Of a stretch of 64,000 bases of DNA, positions 1-12,335 are shown piece after piece. The DNA is from Portulaca oleracea. Lineage: Eukaryota; Streptophyta; Magnoliopsida; Caryophyllales; Portulacaceae. The position numbers and the translations under genes are program-made. Location: the NCBI GenBank assembly GCA_029582165.1, contig CM055870.1:17114332-17178331 (forward strand). The letters run 5' to 3'. The notes under the pieces are model-generated. The model was given only the letters and a program-made list of their open reading frames with translations, made no database searches and was not told the DNA's origin. How positions within the stretch are numbered: the first letter of the stretch is position 1; every line of letters begins with the position of its first letter.

Positions 1-15
1 GTGACATTTAGTATA

Positions 16-220
16 CTCCCTCCGTTCCATATTAATTGTCCAAAATGTCGTCTTTGACTAAGAATTTCTTATAGTATATTTTGTCAAAAAATTACAAAAT
101 TATATTCTTATGATAGTACTTTTCGTTATGAATCTAATGATGGTACTTTCGTATATTAGAACATCGTATATTTTGAGAAATTGATGGCACGTCAGGACAA
201 TTAATATGGAACGGAGGGAG
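16..220. mobile_element. Stowaway-like MITE in an mTERF intron
   Basis: Terminal inverted repeats CTCCCTCCGTTCCATATTAA and its complement bound the element, and a TA dinucleotide flanks both ends (14-15 and 221-222). About 205 bp with no coding capacity. The CTCCCTCCGTYCC terminus and TA target duplication are those of Tc1/mariner-type Stowaway MITEs. It lies downstream of the last visible mTERF exon, so inside an intron of that gene. Confidence 0.85.
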
Positions 221-321
221 TATAACCCAACATTCCCCAGCCAGAACAATTTGGACATACCTTCAAAACTATTGAACGAAATGGCCATATCAACAGAAAT
301 TATTCACTGGAAAAACCATAC

Positions 322-3143
322 CTCCTCAGTAGCAAAGAAAGCCAAAATATCTTCAGAATTTTTCCGAATGCCTCTTGACAGCACCCATGGATACTTCACC
401 AGTATCCTACCAATATTGTTTTCCACCACTCCAACCTGGGAGCAGAACATCAGCATGATTAAGCATCTCGATTCACAAACAGGTAGAACCTTAGCCTTCC
501 TGCATAACTTAAACCATCTCTTAATTTAGAAGGGACCAAACAATAGGGACCAGTGGGGGCAACTCTGGATCAAACTTAATGCTTTCACTGTGGAAGGCGG
601 TGGAAATGTCCTATCGAAGTTTATGACGTTGTTGAATAGGGAACATTTGGTTGCAAAAAACTACAGCACATATACTGAAGGAATTGCTGCCTAATCTCAG
701 ACTAGTATCTAGAAGAAATTCAGTGATTGCCAAACAAAAACAGAGCAAGAGCAGTCCATTAAAGTTCAGGGTTAAAGCATAATTTGTCAATGCAGAAACA
801 AACCAATATATGTTTCAATAAATCTAATGAACTTGTGCCAAAAAGTTTTGATATGATAGGGAATAAATACTCAGCATATACGAAACTAAGAAGACATCTA
901 GCGTACCTTTGAAAAGGGCTGTAGAGCAGCCTTAATAGCTCTGACGTCAAGGAAAAGCAGTGGGGGATATAATAGGATGACATTTCCTATGTGTTGTCTT
1001 GGAACTCCAATGTCTTCAAGAAATTTTACCATAGGTTTTAGATTTGATTCTACTTGTAACAGGAGAATACGTGGAAACGATTCAATTAGATGCCTGAAGG
1101 AGGCATCACAGGATCCTAACATATCCAGACCACCACGCCTAGCCTCGATCTGTAAATAAAACAATAAAGTCTCTTCAACTACAAAAACGTTTAATAAACT
1201 CAGACGAACAATCATACCACAACCAAGTTTCTCAGCAAGCAGGGTTTTTGAAAGATCGATAGGAACTACAAATAAGTACATCACTGCACTAACCTTTTCA
1301 AAGAACGACAATGTTTGCTGTACATCCTCATCCACAGAAATAGATAAGTAGAGCATCATACGACGGGCAAGCTTACCAGCAAGCAGTCTGTCATCAGTAC
1401 CAGAAAAGAATATCTGTTTCACATACTTGACCTGCCAAACAAATGTAACACAAGCATTATAATAAAAATCTATATAAAAAGAAAGCTATTGGAAAACTTA
1501 TATAAAATCTAGTGAAGACTAGATTCAGATAAATGTCAACTTTACCAGTTAACACTTAACATGGTAAAGGTTCAGCTGGAAATAGAGAGAACAAAGAATC
1601 TTAGAAACACCATTATGGTTCTTTGGTAATTTCTACTATCAGGATCAGTAAAGTTTGGCCTATATTTATCAACTTAATGCTTGACAGGGCGAGAACACTA
1701 TCGATCAAGGACTGGAGGATTCTTATCCACCATTCTTGTTTATTAGATAGGTAAAACATGGTACCTATCATTCATGTTTATTTCTTAAAAGCACTGAATT
1801 CTGCAGTTAATCACCCAAACGAAAAGTTTACCGGTCTTTATCCTCCCCCCCCCCCCCTCCCTCTCTTACTTTTCTCTAGAAAAACTCAAATTACAGATAA
1901 GTAAGAAGCTTTGGATTTGTCAAATGGACATCCACAACGTATAAATTGGACAACTGATGATTTGCAGGTTTATCTACCTTTTCCTTCATTTGTAGACAGT
2001 TATAGATCAGACCTCTTGATGTAGATAAGATAACTCTGACAGAGTATCAGTCTTACAAATTTCACCAGCAGTTCAAGTTCTAAATTATCATTACTTAACA
2101 TAGTTTGTATAAAGAAGTAAAGTGGTTGGTAATCCAGGGATTATCAGCAACAAAAGCAGAAAAAGAGCACAGCTAAAAGCCTAAAACAATGGCTTAGCCA
2201 TGGTTGTTAGCCACTAGTCAACCTAATGAATTACGACTTGATAACCAAACAACATTTGCACTATTATTCATCCCTCCGAGCAACCAAACAGTCTATAATT
2301 GCCGGACTGAGTTACTATTCCTGAATATCTACCATTACTCATAATTCAATCTCAAATTCTCAGTATTCTAATCAACACTTCAACAAGCTATAACATCAAA
2401 TTTCCGAAATATTGCCATAACCATCATACCCAAAAGAAACTCAAATCCTCACTATTCAGGCTGAAATGGCAATGCATGAAACAGACAACAACATAACATA
2501 CAGTGAAGGCAATGTTTAGAAGAACAGAGAGAGAATTCCAGACCTTGCGAATTAGAAATGGGAGTGACTCATCAGATAAAAGGCGAGCAAGATGAATAGA
2601 AGAAGACAAGCTCAATCCAATACTCTCTAAATACGGTATTTTCCCGTTATCACCCTTCTCCTTAGCAATATGCTTAACTTTCTCTTTGAACGACATAGGT
2701 GCCACAATTCCACCCTCCTCTGGTTTCTCTCTCATCCATGAATTCCACAGCGACAACTCGTCCAAATCCCTAACCCCATCTCTCAACATCTTCGCGTACT
2801 TGGGCGAATTCGCAGCAACTTCAACGCACTCCTCGTTGGAAACCCCAGCTTCCTCCAAAATCTCCGACACAACCTCACGCAATTCTCTCTCCTCGACCTC
2901 CAATTCGCCATTTCCGGACGACTCGTTGATTGGGAGGGACTCGGGTGAAGAGGAGCAGGAAAACGACGTCCGCCATGGATGAGGGTGAGGAGAAGGGAGA
3001 AAAAGCTTGACATTGTGAGGAGGATGGCAGCGAGGGAGGTAATTAATGGAGTGAGGAGAAGGTCCTGGAAGGGAAGATTGAGGAGAGAGAGGAAGCAACC
3101 GCGTGAGCGACATTGCCGAGATTGGAGAAGCTCCCGATGACAT
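322..3143 (-). CDS. mTERF family protein, plastid type, EMB2219/mTERF2-like (3' end outside window)
   Basis: Mitochondrial transcription termination factor family: helical-repeat nucleic-acid-binding proteins of plastids or mitochondria needed for organelle gene expression. Four exons with GT-AG borders, all phase 0, can be read on the minus strand: 3143-2544, 1431-1294, 1149-907 and 435-322 (365 codons so far). The N-terminus is rich in Ser, Pro and basic residues, like a chloroplast transit peptide. An acidic linker follows, then the conserved stretch around IPYLESIGLSLSS and FFSGTDD, and mTERF repeats such as LIESFPRILLL, GNVILLYPPLLF and IGRILVKYPWVLS. From remembered sequence the closest match is Arabidopsis EMB2219 (mTERF2); this assignment is from memory. 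Translation could start at residue 1 or at Met11. Remaining exons lie beyond base 1. Intron 1 (1432-2543) has no other feature except a C-run near 1846. Confidence 0.85.
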
Positions 3144-3231
3144 TAGTGAATGATGATGAATTTGTTTCGTAGGGAAACTAAAACCCTAGGGCTTAAACCC
3201 CTCTTCTGGAAGCCATTGTAGAGGTGATAGA

Positions 3232-3952
3232 CTTAGGGTTCTTAAAAAAATCCGGAACCTCCTCACCGACTGAATCGGAAACCGGGAAAAAAATCGAAAA
3301 TAGGCAACACCGAACCGGTTTAAAAATCGGTAGCTAAACGGGGCGGTTCCGGTTTGGGATATTCACACCAATAGGGAACCAGCACCGAACCGATAAGATA
3401 AATAAATATATATATATATATATATAAATTTTGGTTAAAAAAAAAATCAAAACAGTGTGAAACTGTGAATTAGCTTGTTAAAAAAATAGAGAACAATAGG
3501 GAGGGCATTGGGCTTATGGAGTTATGGGCTCTCAGCTTTCTGGCTCTCAAAATTCAAAAAATTAAAATTGGTCAGGCTACTTACTACCACTACTAGCGTC
3601 GACTAGTACTAGCAGTAAAGGGAGGGAATTAGGGTTTTTACTTCTTAGGGTTTCAAAATTTCATCTCATTCTTCTTTGTAGTGGGCCTTTGGCGATCTGC
3701 GATCACGATCGGCCTTTGGGCCTTTGGCGTGGCGACTGAGATTTTTTTATTTTTTATTGAATATCGATTTTTTTTTTGACAAAAATTAATCCGGATCCGG
3801 TTTACCAGTGAAACCGCATCGTTAAATCCGGTGCACCAGTTAATAAAAACCGGGTGATTCGGTTCCAGTTTCAGTTTGAGGTTTTAGCACACCGTTTCAT
3901 CCGGTGCACCGTTTCGAGACACCGAAACCGCACCGCATCGTGAACACCCCTA
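3232..3952. mobile_element. Non-autonomous hAT-like element with 8-bp TSD
   Basis: The right end reads GAACACCCCTA and the left end (C)TTAGGGTTC is a weakened inverted copy. GTGATAGA (3224-3231) and GTGATAGT (3953-3960) flank it and differ by one base, consistent with an 8-bp target duplication. The interior is made of degenerate CCGGTTTCGGTGC-type repeats and a (TA)n tract near 3408-3425. No coding capacity is seen. It ends 88 bp upstream of the mTERF start codon. Confidence 0.6.
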
Positions 3953-4084
3953 GTGATAGTTCCCTACTTAGGTAGACTAGAGGGGGTTGTTTCACTTGTT
4001 TAGTTGTTTGTGTTGTGGGACGAGACTGGGAAGAAGACAACCGTTTGCCTCTTGAATGTGGGCCGGATAATCTTGTTTGTTTGG

Positions 4085-6046
4085 AGGGTTAAAGACCATG
4101 AAGACGGCCCATGAAGCAAAATGACCATAAGGTCTTTGCAGGATGATGAAGTCCTTATTTTCTTTAGTGGTAGGGCTCCTCAGTTGACTCAACTCCCCAT
4201 TTACCTCCATATTCTTTCTCTACGAAAAATAGAGCAAGGGGGAAATTCAGGGCTGACTCACGGCGACGGACAACAACAGGGCAGTGAGGGGCTCGGGTGG
4301 CGGAGTTCTCCGGACCATGGCACTGGCAGCCACCCAGCTCCCCCTTCACGCGCGACCGATCGAATCCGAGCGGCCGCGACATTGGCTCGATGCAGTCGCG
4401 TCACAGGTGCTGAAGTCGGTTTCATCAGCTTCCTTCCTCCTCTTCTCTTCTTCGCATAGCAGCGCAGGCCTCCTCCCCTCTCACATCTCCTAATCTTCAT
4501 TATTGCTCCCTTTCCTCCATCATTCCCATAATTAGTCAATTCCCCGTACCACCATCGATCCAAACACATCCTGCTTCCTCACCTTTCTTCTTTCTTCGCA
4601 CAACAACAACTCCTCGCCACTCGCCCTTTCTCTTTTCTCTTCTTCTCTTTCATTCCTCCATTCGTTCACTTGTTCGCACAGTCAGCACAAATTCGAGCCT
4701 CTACCCCTCTTTCATATCAGTACACCATCCCCTCATAAACCCTAATTTCACACCCACCAGTTCACACTCCCAATTCCGCCACAACCTTCGAATTTCCTTC
4801 TTTTCCATCTTCTTTCCACCCTAATTTCACACCCACCAATTCACACTCCCAATTCTGTTCTGTTTTCCCAGTAGGATTCCCGCGCATTCTCATTCGAATT
4901 GAGAGACCATCAACAACCACCACCATCAGCCACGGCTAGGGGTGGGCGTGGATCGGATAACCGAAAAGTCGGATAGTCAATATCCCGATCCGTATTTGAT
5001 CCGTAAATTACGGATAACCGCATTTTTGGTTAATCGAATTGTCGGATTATAAATTTTGTGATCCGTACCCGGTCCAAAAGTCACGGTTAACCGAGTTTTT
5101 GGATCGGATAACGGATTATCCACGGGGCAGTGGGCAAGACAAGAAACAGAAAACACAAACACAGTGGCATTGTATATTTTAAGTATGAAGACTGAAGTGA
5201 CGTTGGACTTGGGAGACTAAAGGAGTAAATAGGTCGCCTGGGAATTGTACTGGGAGTAAATACTATGGCATGCAAAGTGTAAATAGGATTATATTGAAAA
5301 AGGTCTGATTTTCGAATATCCGATCCGATATCTGAGATTTTTATTTTTCGATCCATATCTGATCCGTGATTCGGAGAAAAATAGCGGATCGGATATTCGA
5401 TCCAAGAAAATAAAAAATTATCCACTAATTATCCGTTTTTTCGAATCAGATTTCGGATAATTGGATTGAATCTCGGATTATGGATATTGTACCCACCCCT
5501 AGCCGCGACCACCACCACCCAAAACAGAATCCAAGTTCACCACGTCCACCCCAAATCCCAACCAATCACTATCTCAAAAATCAAACCAAAATCAACACCA
5601 TAACTAGAATTCATCAATTAAGGAATTATCATTGACCTTTTTCAAACAAAATCCGCCGGTAAACACCAGTACAGCCGCCCGAAATCCACCCCGAAACCAC
5701 CACAAACACCTCTGCTTCGGGTCCCCTGTTTGGACCTTTGTCTGCGCACCATTGACTTCCCCGACACCACCACCGGTACTCCAGTCGTCGCCTTCCCGAA
5801 CTCTACCACCCAAGCCCCTCGCCGCCCTACCGTTGTCCGTCGTCGTGAGCCAGCCTTGTCCATCCCCCCTTGCTTTGTTTTTGATAGAGAGATTTCGGGG
5901 CAGCTTCACAACATTAAAAAAAAGTTAGAAACCCCTGCCACATCATTCCCTTGGGACCCATTCCATCCCACAAATTAGGACTTCAACGTCCGCCTCATCC
6001 TTCTTCGTCAAATGGTCTGTTGGGCCGTCCTTGGAGGTCAATAACC
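4085..6046. mobile_element. Long-TIR Mutator-like element (MULE), non-autonomous
   Basis: A perfect 9-bp duplication TTTGTTTGG flanks the element at 4076-4084 and 6047-6055. The ends are about 400-bp diverged inverted repeats (roughly 4085-4480 and 5640-6046). For example GACGGACAACAACAGGGCAG in the left arm corresponds to the complement of 5800-5850 in the right arm. The interior has no transposase. It carries pyrimidine-rich sequence with a partly duplicated ~40-bp block (4740-4780 and 4819-4856) and a nested element (4937-5501). The proline-rich reading frames in the arms look like by-products of GC-rich repeat sequence, not genes. Confidence 0.75.
4937..5501. mobile_element. hAT-like MITE nested inside the MULE
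   Basis: Ends are TAGGGGTGGG and CCCACCCCTA. The flanking 8-mers GCCACGGC and GCCGCGAC match at six of eight positions. The interior consists of GGATCGGATA/ATCCGATCC words repeated in both orientations, so the whole element can fold back. Its ends resemble those of the element at 3232-3952. Confidence 0.65.
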
Positions 6047-6145
6047 TTTGTTTGGAAAGTAAACATAGTACAACTCAACTATAATAATGATAGTAAAAGA
6101 CTACCTCCCCGATATTAGTTGTTCATTTGGCCACAATTTAGAAAA

Positions 6146-6684
6146 GGGTTATTGGACAATAATAATACGAACTTTGGCGGTATTGGCCGATAATAATACC
6201 AACAATTTTGTTGGAAACTAGTGGTACTAACTATGGATCTATTTACCAGCAGTAGTACGCTGCCAAGTTGATAGGTATTTAACACGATGAAAAGACGACT
6301 TGTCGCCTAATTGTGTGAGCTTGAAGTTGGAGCAAGTGGAAAAAATGTCGACCGCCAATTTTTTTTGCCATCTAAGTAGCATTGATCAATTTATCCAGAA
6401 AACAATCAAATTGTTGTTTTTACATTATTGTATAGAAACGTTTGTTAATGTTTCTCAATCGGCAAAAAAAAGTGACCATTTACGTTTTTTCAACTTACTC
6501 TAGTCTTTAACTTAGACAATTAGGTGATACATAATCTTTCTGCGTAGTAAGAAAGCTATCAGTTCGGTCGTGTACTATTACTGGAAAATAGGTCCATAGT
6601 TGGTACCGCTGGTGTCCAACAAAATTGTTTGTATTATTATCGGCCAATACCCCCAAAGTTAGTATTACTTTTGTCCAATAATCC
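6146..6684. mobile_element. Foldback MULE-like MITE
   Basis: Two arms of about 170 bp (6146-6315 and 6510-6684) are inverted copies sharing GGTATTGGCCGATAATAATA and CAACAATTTTGTTGGA. The outer ends read GGGTTATTGGAC. Flanks TTAGAAAA and TTATGAAAA suggest a 9-bp duplication that lost one base on the left. Short reading frames across the arms are not credible genes. Confidence 0.65.
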
Positions 6685-6709
6685 TTATGAAAATCAATAA
6701 AATGAATCA

Positions 6710-6963
6710 TTTCCTTCTGTTTCATATTAATTGTCATCTTTGAAAATTGAGCAGTTAAATTTAAAATTTTAATCATATATTTTTTCAATATATATAATAA
6801 TTTATTATATAAAATTTCCACAATTAGATTCATAACAAAAAATATTATCATAATAATATTTTGAGATTGTGAATAAAATATTGTATAATAAATTATCAAT
6901 TAAAGAGTGACATTGGAGACCATGATAATTAACAAAATGGTAATTAATACGAAACAGAGGGAG
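6710..6963. mobile_element. Stowaway-like MITE (diverged left end)
   Basis: The right end is GAAACAGAGGGAG followed by TA; the left end TTCCTTCTGTTTCATATTAA is its diverged complement. AT-rich interior of about 254 bp, no coding. Confidence 0.65.
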
Positions 6964-7006
6964 TAGTTAACAATTGTGTTGCGTGAAAAATTGTGAAAGA
7001 TTAGTA

Positions 7007-7273
7007 CTATCTCCGTCCCAAAATATATGTCACTAAAGACGTAATTCACAATATTGATAAAACTTCCAATTTTCACTAATTTGCATTCTTGAAAATGAGA
7101 TTGAAAAGGGTGAATAAAAAAAGAAAAATGGTGAATAATAAAGCAAATTGAAGAAAAGGATGTATTTAATAAGGTTAATTTTATAAATTAGTAATTAATG
7201 TATTATTGGAATAGTAAGGTGACATTATGGGGAAAAAAGTTAGTTAAAGTGACGTGGTATGGGAAGGAGGGAG
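7007..7273. mobile_element. Stowaway-like MITE
   Basis: Ends CTATCTCCGTCCCA and its near complement TGGGAAGGAGGGAG, with TA at both flanks (7005-7006, 7274-7275). The interior shares words with the truncated copy at 58325-58560, which lies in the opposite orientation. Confidence 0.75.
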
Positions 7274-7325
7274 TATTAAATTGTATGAATAACTTTCTCT
7301 CCCACTTTTCAATTTATATGAAAAA

Positions 7326-7356
7326 CTAGCCGAAATGTGCGCATGTTGCGCGCAGT
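7326..7356 (-). other. Helitron 3' terminus: hairpin plus CTAG
   Basis: On the minus strand the sequence reads TGCGCGCAACATGCGCA, a 5-bp TGCGC/GCGCA stem, then CATTTCGG and CTAG, followed by T. Helitrons end in a GC-rich hairpin about ten bases before CTRR and insert between A and T, which fits here. Confidence 0.6.
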
Positions 7357-8469
7357 GGTCCTGAAGTTAGATTTAACAGAATCTATTCACGAAGTTGAGC
7401 GAGCAAGCATTAGAATGGTCAAGTACAAACTAACCTGCAGGTCTTAACAACATAATTAGGTGGAAACTTTTTTCAACAAACATCTTGTACTCAAAGCAAA
7501 CTCAAATGGGTCGTTAGGGTCTTCCAAGTTAGTGAAGAAGTACTAATTTCATGAGATTTCATGCTAAATAATGATGTTGCTGATGATGAATGCAGTTGGG
7601 GTTTTCCCATCCAACTTTTACGGTGTCCACTGTGGAAAATTTCATGCAAAAGAAATGTACAACACGTGTTTGACAGAATAGGCCTTGTATGAAACTCAAT
7701 GGGTCATTGACTCATTGGGGTCTTCAAAGTCATTGATTGTATCATTTCTATATTGAGGGGAATAATTGGAATCATGGAAGAGTGAGAAGGGAGGAACAAG
7801 GAGAACAATCAATTGTAGCAGGTTGTCAACAAAAATCCAAATCTCAGAAAACTACTACATTACGTTTTTTTGGAGAGAACTGTCCTTTAGAAAGAATGCA
7901 ACCAATACTTGATGCATGATTTCTCAACAGTAGGAAACAACTACAGCCAGCGAGACCCTAACTTCGCATGATGCACTGGCTACAACATTTGTCGCACAAA
8001 AAAATCTCCTCAGCATTGAAAGTTTCAATGTAGCTAAAAAATTTCAAACCCCTTGATATTGAAGTATTTTGCTTAGTGTCAAGGCTTAGGTCCAAAATAA
8101 ATTTGTCTCTTGTGGTGACAGTTTTGCATTAGAAGCATCTTGTCGTGTTTGTCAACTGCATAAGACTTCGTTTGGATCGTTCTGCTACCACTTGTAGTGA
8201 ATTGAAGTTGCTCAAAAATTATATTGCTTTTACGTACAATATGTATATCTTTTAAAGGTTTTCTTTTCTTTCTCCTTTTTATTGGGGGGAGGGGGACATG
8301 TTGGCATTAATGAGTTTAAGAATGCCTTATGCAGATAACAGTAAAATTTTAACAAATCCAAAAATTCAATGAGGTACTATTTACTTGCTCAAAAGTCAAG
8401 TTTAGTTTTTTTAAAAGGGGAGGGTTTGTATAGATGAAGAGATCAGACAGTGTAGATACCATTAAGTAC

Positions 8470-8531
8470 CTTGACATCATAAAGGTCAACATTGGCAGAT
8501 TGCTGCAACTTAACATTCAATAAATCTCCAC
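8470..8531 (-). pseudogene. Possible captured exon of unknown gene
   Basis: A 62-bp stretch is bordered by an AG acceptor (CAATAG) and a GT donor (AAG/GTACTT). One frame gives GGDLLNVKLQQSANVDLYDVK without a stop. The source gene is not recognised. It is listed because recognisable captured exons occur elsewhere in the same element and strand. Confidence 0.25.
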
Positions 8532-8672
8532 CTATTGAAGCAAAGAAAATAACATCATAAGCCAAAGTTGATAGCATAATAAGAATCAGCTAAGTTTAGA
8601 TGGAAAAATGAACTCGTTCAGCAATCAGCCAATACCAACAACATCATAGTTGCAACAAATATATCCTACTAA

Positions 8673-8964
8673 CAGGCCCTGTAAACTTCATGGGTAGTTT
8701 GTGGTAGGTAAAAAATTACCATAAATTACCAAAAGTTACTAATAATTACCAAAAGTTACCAAAAATTACCAAAAGTTACCAAAATTATCCCAAATCACAT
8801 GACACGTGTAAAGTAGGTTTTTTTCATTTTTTCCTTTTATTTCAAAAACACAAATTTACCCATATAAATTTACCCAAAGTTACCATAAGTTACCAAAAAT
8901 TACCAAATATTACCAAAATTCATCATTTACCTTTCCTCAAGATACCCATGAAATTTACAGGCCG
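8673..8964. mobile_element. Tourist/PIF-Harbinger-like MITE
   Basis: Inverted ends CAGGCCCTGTAAACTTCATG and CATGAAATTTACAGGCCG, with TAA on both flanks (8670-8672, 8965-8967). The interior is repeated AAATTACC/AAGTTACC words. TWA target duplications and GGCC-type ends are typical of PIF/Harbinger MITEs. Confidence 0.75.
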
Positions 8965-9072
8965 TAACTATTAAATCACCGGAGGGAGTGACAACTAAGT
9001 TAGCAAACTGAAACTTTTTCCCAACAGGGGTTAATATGTAAGTGGTCACAAATATTTCAGAAGATGTATATA

Positions 9073-12000
9073 TGTAAAACCCCGAAAAATACTATTATGT
9101 TTACCATTAAATTTCTGATGTGCATTTTTCTTTCCGTTAAATATATATATATATGTTTCACACGGAGCTTTTAGGACAGCGAGTGAGTTACTTGAAATTT
9201 TTAGTGACTAAAAATGATCAATTAAGAAATATTCGGTTATCGATTGATTTTATTGGGATCAGTTGTGGGATCCATTTTAGAAGAAAAATGTTGTTTATAG
9301 GAGAAAATTTTTATGTGTGTTGGGAATTTTTAGTGACTGAATATTATCAGTTAGGAAATTTTTAGTTATCGGATAATTTTTATTATGATCAATTTGTAGG
9401 TTTTTCTCCCCTAATTAACCTTAATTCTTTTCCCTCCCTTTCTTTCTACTGATTCAAATCAGTATATTTCCGCCTTAATCTACATTCCCTCCCATGCTAG
9501 TCAAATTAGATTCCCCAAAACCCCCATACTATTTTTGCACGCCCTCTCTCTCTCTCCCACGCCACCCTCTTCCCTCTGCTTCCCCATCATGCACGCCCGA
9601 CCCCCCCCCCCCCCATACAACCCCATGCAAACTCTCTCCATCATTCTTCTATTTAAACCCCAACACCCTCACCACATCATGCACCTCAGCGCCGGTCACC
9701 ACCCACGACCACCACACTCGACCACCTGCTGCCCGACCGCCACCAGCAGCCACCACCGCAACTACGTACTTTTCTTTCCCTCCATCCCTCGTGCCTCCTT
9801 CTCTCTCTCTCTTTATTCTCTGCTACACCTACACCACCACCAACATCACACACTTCCTCCCCTACTCCGCCACCATCGCACTGACACCACCGCTTTCGCC
9901 ACCCCGAGCACCACCAAAACCACCTGAAAACCTCAACAAGCTGTTGCCCAGCATACACCCACAACACCACCCACGCAACCCCTCCCTCTCTGCCCTTCTC
10001 TTTTCCGTCAGCCGCTTCAGTTACTCGATGCCAACCACCACCCTATCGTTGCCGACCACCAGCTGCCGTCACTGGCCTTTTCCCACTGCCTGGAACACCA
10101 CCAACACCCCACCCTTTTTGGTCTTTGTGCTGCCCTACTGACCACCTTGCCCCGTCATCAGCTCCACCTCTCGACGGCCACCCTTAGACCACCCTCATCA
10201 GCCCCGATGCTGACCCACTGCTCGATGACCATACCGTCATCGCCGACCACCCGCCGCCTTGCCTAGCAAACCTCCTACGTAAACATCCTAACCCTAAACT
10301 ATATTACTCCTCTAACTTACTATTTTTGGGATTATTGTGTTTATGACTATTATTATTATTAATTATAATTTGAGTTTTAATTGTGTTATTTTCAAGTTTT
10401 CATTTTTATTATTAAAGTTCGTAATTTTATTATTTAGTTTCGAAATTTTTAGTATCGTAATTTTATTATCTAGTCTTCATATTGTAAGTTATTATTAAAG
10501 TTTTATAAGTTATTAATAAGTTTTTATAAGTTATTATTATTAAGTTCGTGATTTTATTAAGTCTTGTATTATTATTAAGTTTTTCATAAGTTATTAAGTT
10601 TCGTATTATTGTTATTAAGTTTTAAGTTATTTAATTTCGTATTATGATTATTTAGTTTTTCATGTTAAGGTCCGTATTATTATTATAAAGTTTCGTAAGT
10701 TCGTATTATTATTATTAAGTTCTGTATTATTATTATTATTATTATTATTATTAAATTTCGTAAGATCGAGTTATTATGATTAAGTACGTGTCGTTATTTT
10801 ATTATTAAGTTTCGTAAATTTATTATTAAGTCTTCGTACGATTATAATTAAAGTTTCGTGTTTTATTAAAAGTTTCGTGTTGTTATTACGAAGTTTTCGT
10901 AAGTTATTATTAAATTTTAAATTATTATTTTAAGCTATTATGAAAGATTCACATTACTATTACTAATAAGTTTATGAGTTATTATTAAGTTTCGTATTTA
11001 TTATTATTAATAATAAGTTTCCATAAGTTATTATTAAGTTTCGCTACTAAGTTCCAAGTATTATTAAGTTATTATTTTATTATTAAGCTTCCATGGTAAT
11101 GTTAGGTTTCCATACTACTTTAAAGAGTCATAGTATTATTATTATTAGTTTCATGATTTTATGTCTTCTTAATTGTTACGCTCGATACATGGCTAATTAA
11201 CATATAAGAAAAGGCTAAGGATGGGGTATGATAGGAGTCGTGCGTAACTAACTTTAGTAGAAAAGTATTAATTTAGAAGTTTATATTCGAATTCTAGGTC
11301 TGAGCGAGACAACGCGATAGTTAGCTCCTGTGTGTAAGTGTTGCAGTGAAGAGAAGTTGTTCAGGTAATGTCTATGCCCTAATCCCCATTGGATACTCTT
11401 TAACTGTTTTAATGATTTTTACTGTATTTTGGAACTTGCATCCCGAAGGGGACTTTATATTAAATTGACTGTCTATTTGCTGAGAAGGTTATGTTCCTTG
11501 ATTTATAAAGTATGGACAGTCCTTTGGATTTTATGTTAAAAATGTTGGTCTTAGAAATGGTTGGTGGATATTGGATTGGACTGGACTGGAAATGTAAACC
11601 TGACTAAATTAAAGGATATGAGTAAAAATGTGGGTTCGGGCAGTCTCCCCAAGACCAGGTCGAATACCTGTAAGGGAGACTGTCAAGAGACCAGGTTACG
11701 CCTGGTAGTTCGGAATGAACGTTGCGATGGGCATCCGGGATGTGATTGTGATAATGATGAGAAAATATGTTTGCGATATGAGATTTATTGAGATTTATTG
11801 AGATTGGAAAGTATTGTGAATGTTTGGCGAGTCTTTGACTCCGAGGGGCAATACGGTAGTCCCGCCCGCACTAAAAAATGGAAATGGTAAGGTTATCTGG
11901 TGAAAGTTATTTTGAAATGTTTGAACTGTTACCCCTCCCCTTAAAATGTGTTGAAATGAATTATATAATTGTTTTGACTGTTAGGGGTACACATTATTGA

Positions 12001-12335
12001 GGTTTTCCCCCTCATGTTTGTAAATGTTTTGTTTTCAGGTGTTGATCCTTTCGCTGGGGACGAGTTTTAGCAAGTGAGGCTTGGTCTGTTGGAGAATCCT
12101 TGAGTTGTAATAAAGTAGAAAGACTCGTAGTTGTTAATGTTCGATGTGAACCCTAAGGTCATTTAATGGTTTTCCTTTTTCTCTGTCAAACAATTGTACT
12201 TTTCCTTCTTGCCTTGTATTCCTTCGGGGATACGGCAGTGACGCCCGTTGGAAAAGTGAAGTCTTCCGCCAAAATTTATCGTTACCGTTACTCTTGACTT
12301 TAAACTTTCTATAATTGATTTTCCGGGGCGTTACA
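9073..12335. mobile_element. Solo LTR, about 3.26 kb
   Basis: Begins TGTAAAACCCCGAAAAA and ends TTTTCCGGGGCGTTACA, an inverted TG...CA pair. Flanks ATATA (9068-9072) and ATATT (12336-12340) fit a 5-bp duplication with one change. There is no internal domain and no second LTR nearby. Long LTRs with TGTAAC..CCCC ends are common in Ty3/Gypsy chromoviruses; that lineage call is from memory. It holds a CCACCACC-rich block (9490-10280), a long TTATTATTAAG-rich tract (10330-11160) and no real gene. It interrupts the 3' part of the Helitron. Confidence 0.7.

Noticed and set aside
9494..10141. Long proline/threonine-rich frame of 215 codons
   Set aside because: It lies inside a solo LTR in CCACCACC-type low-complexity sequence; overlapping frames on both strands are equally open and no domain is visible.
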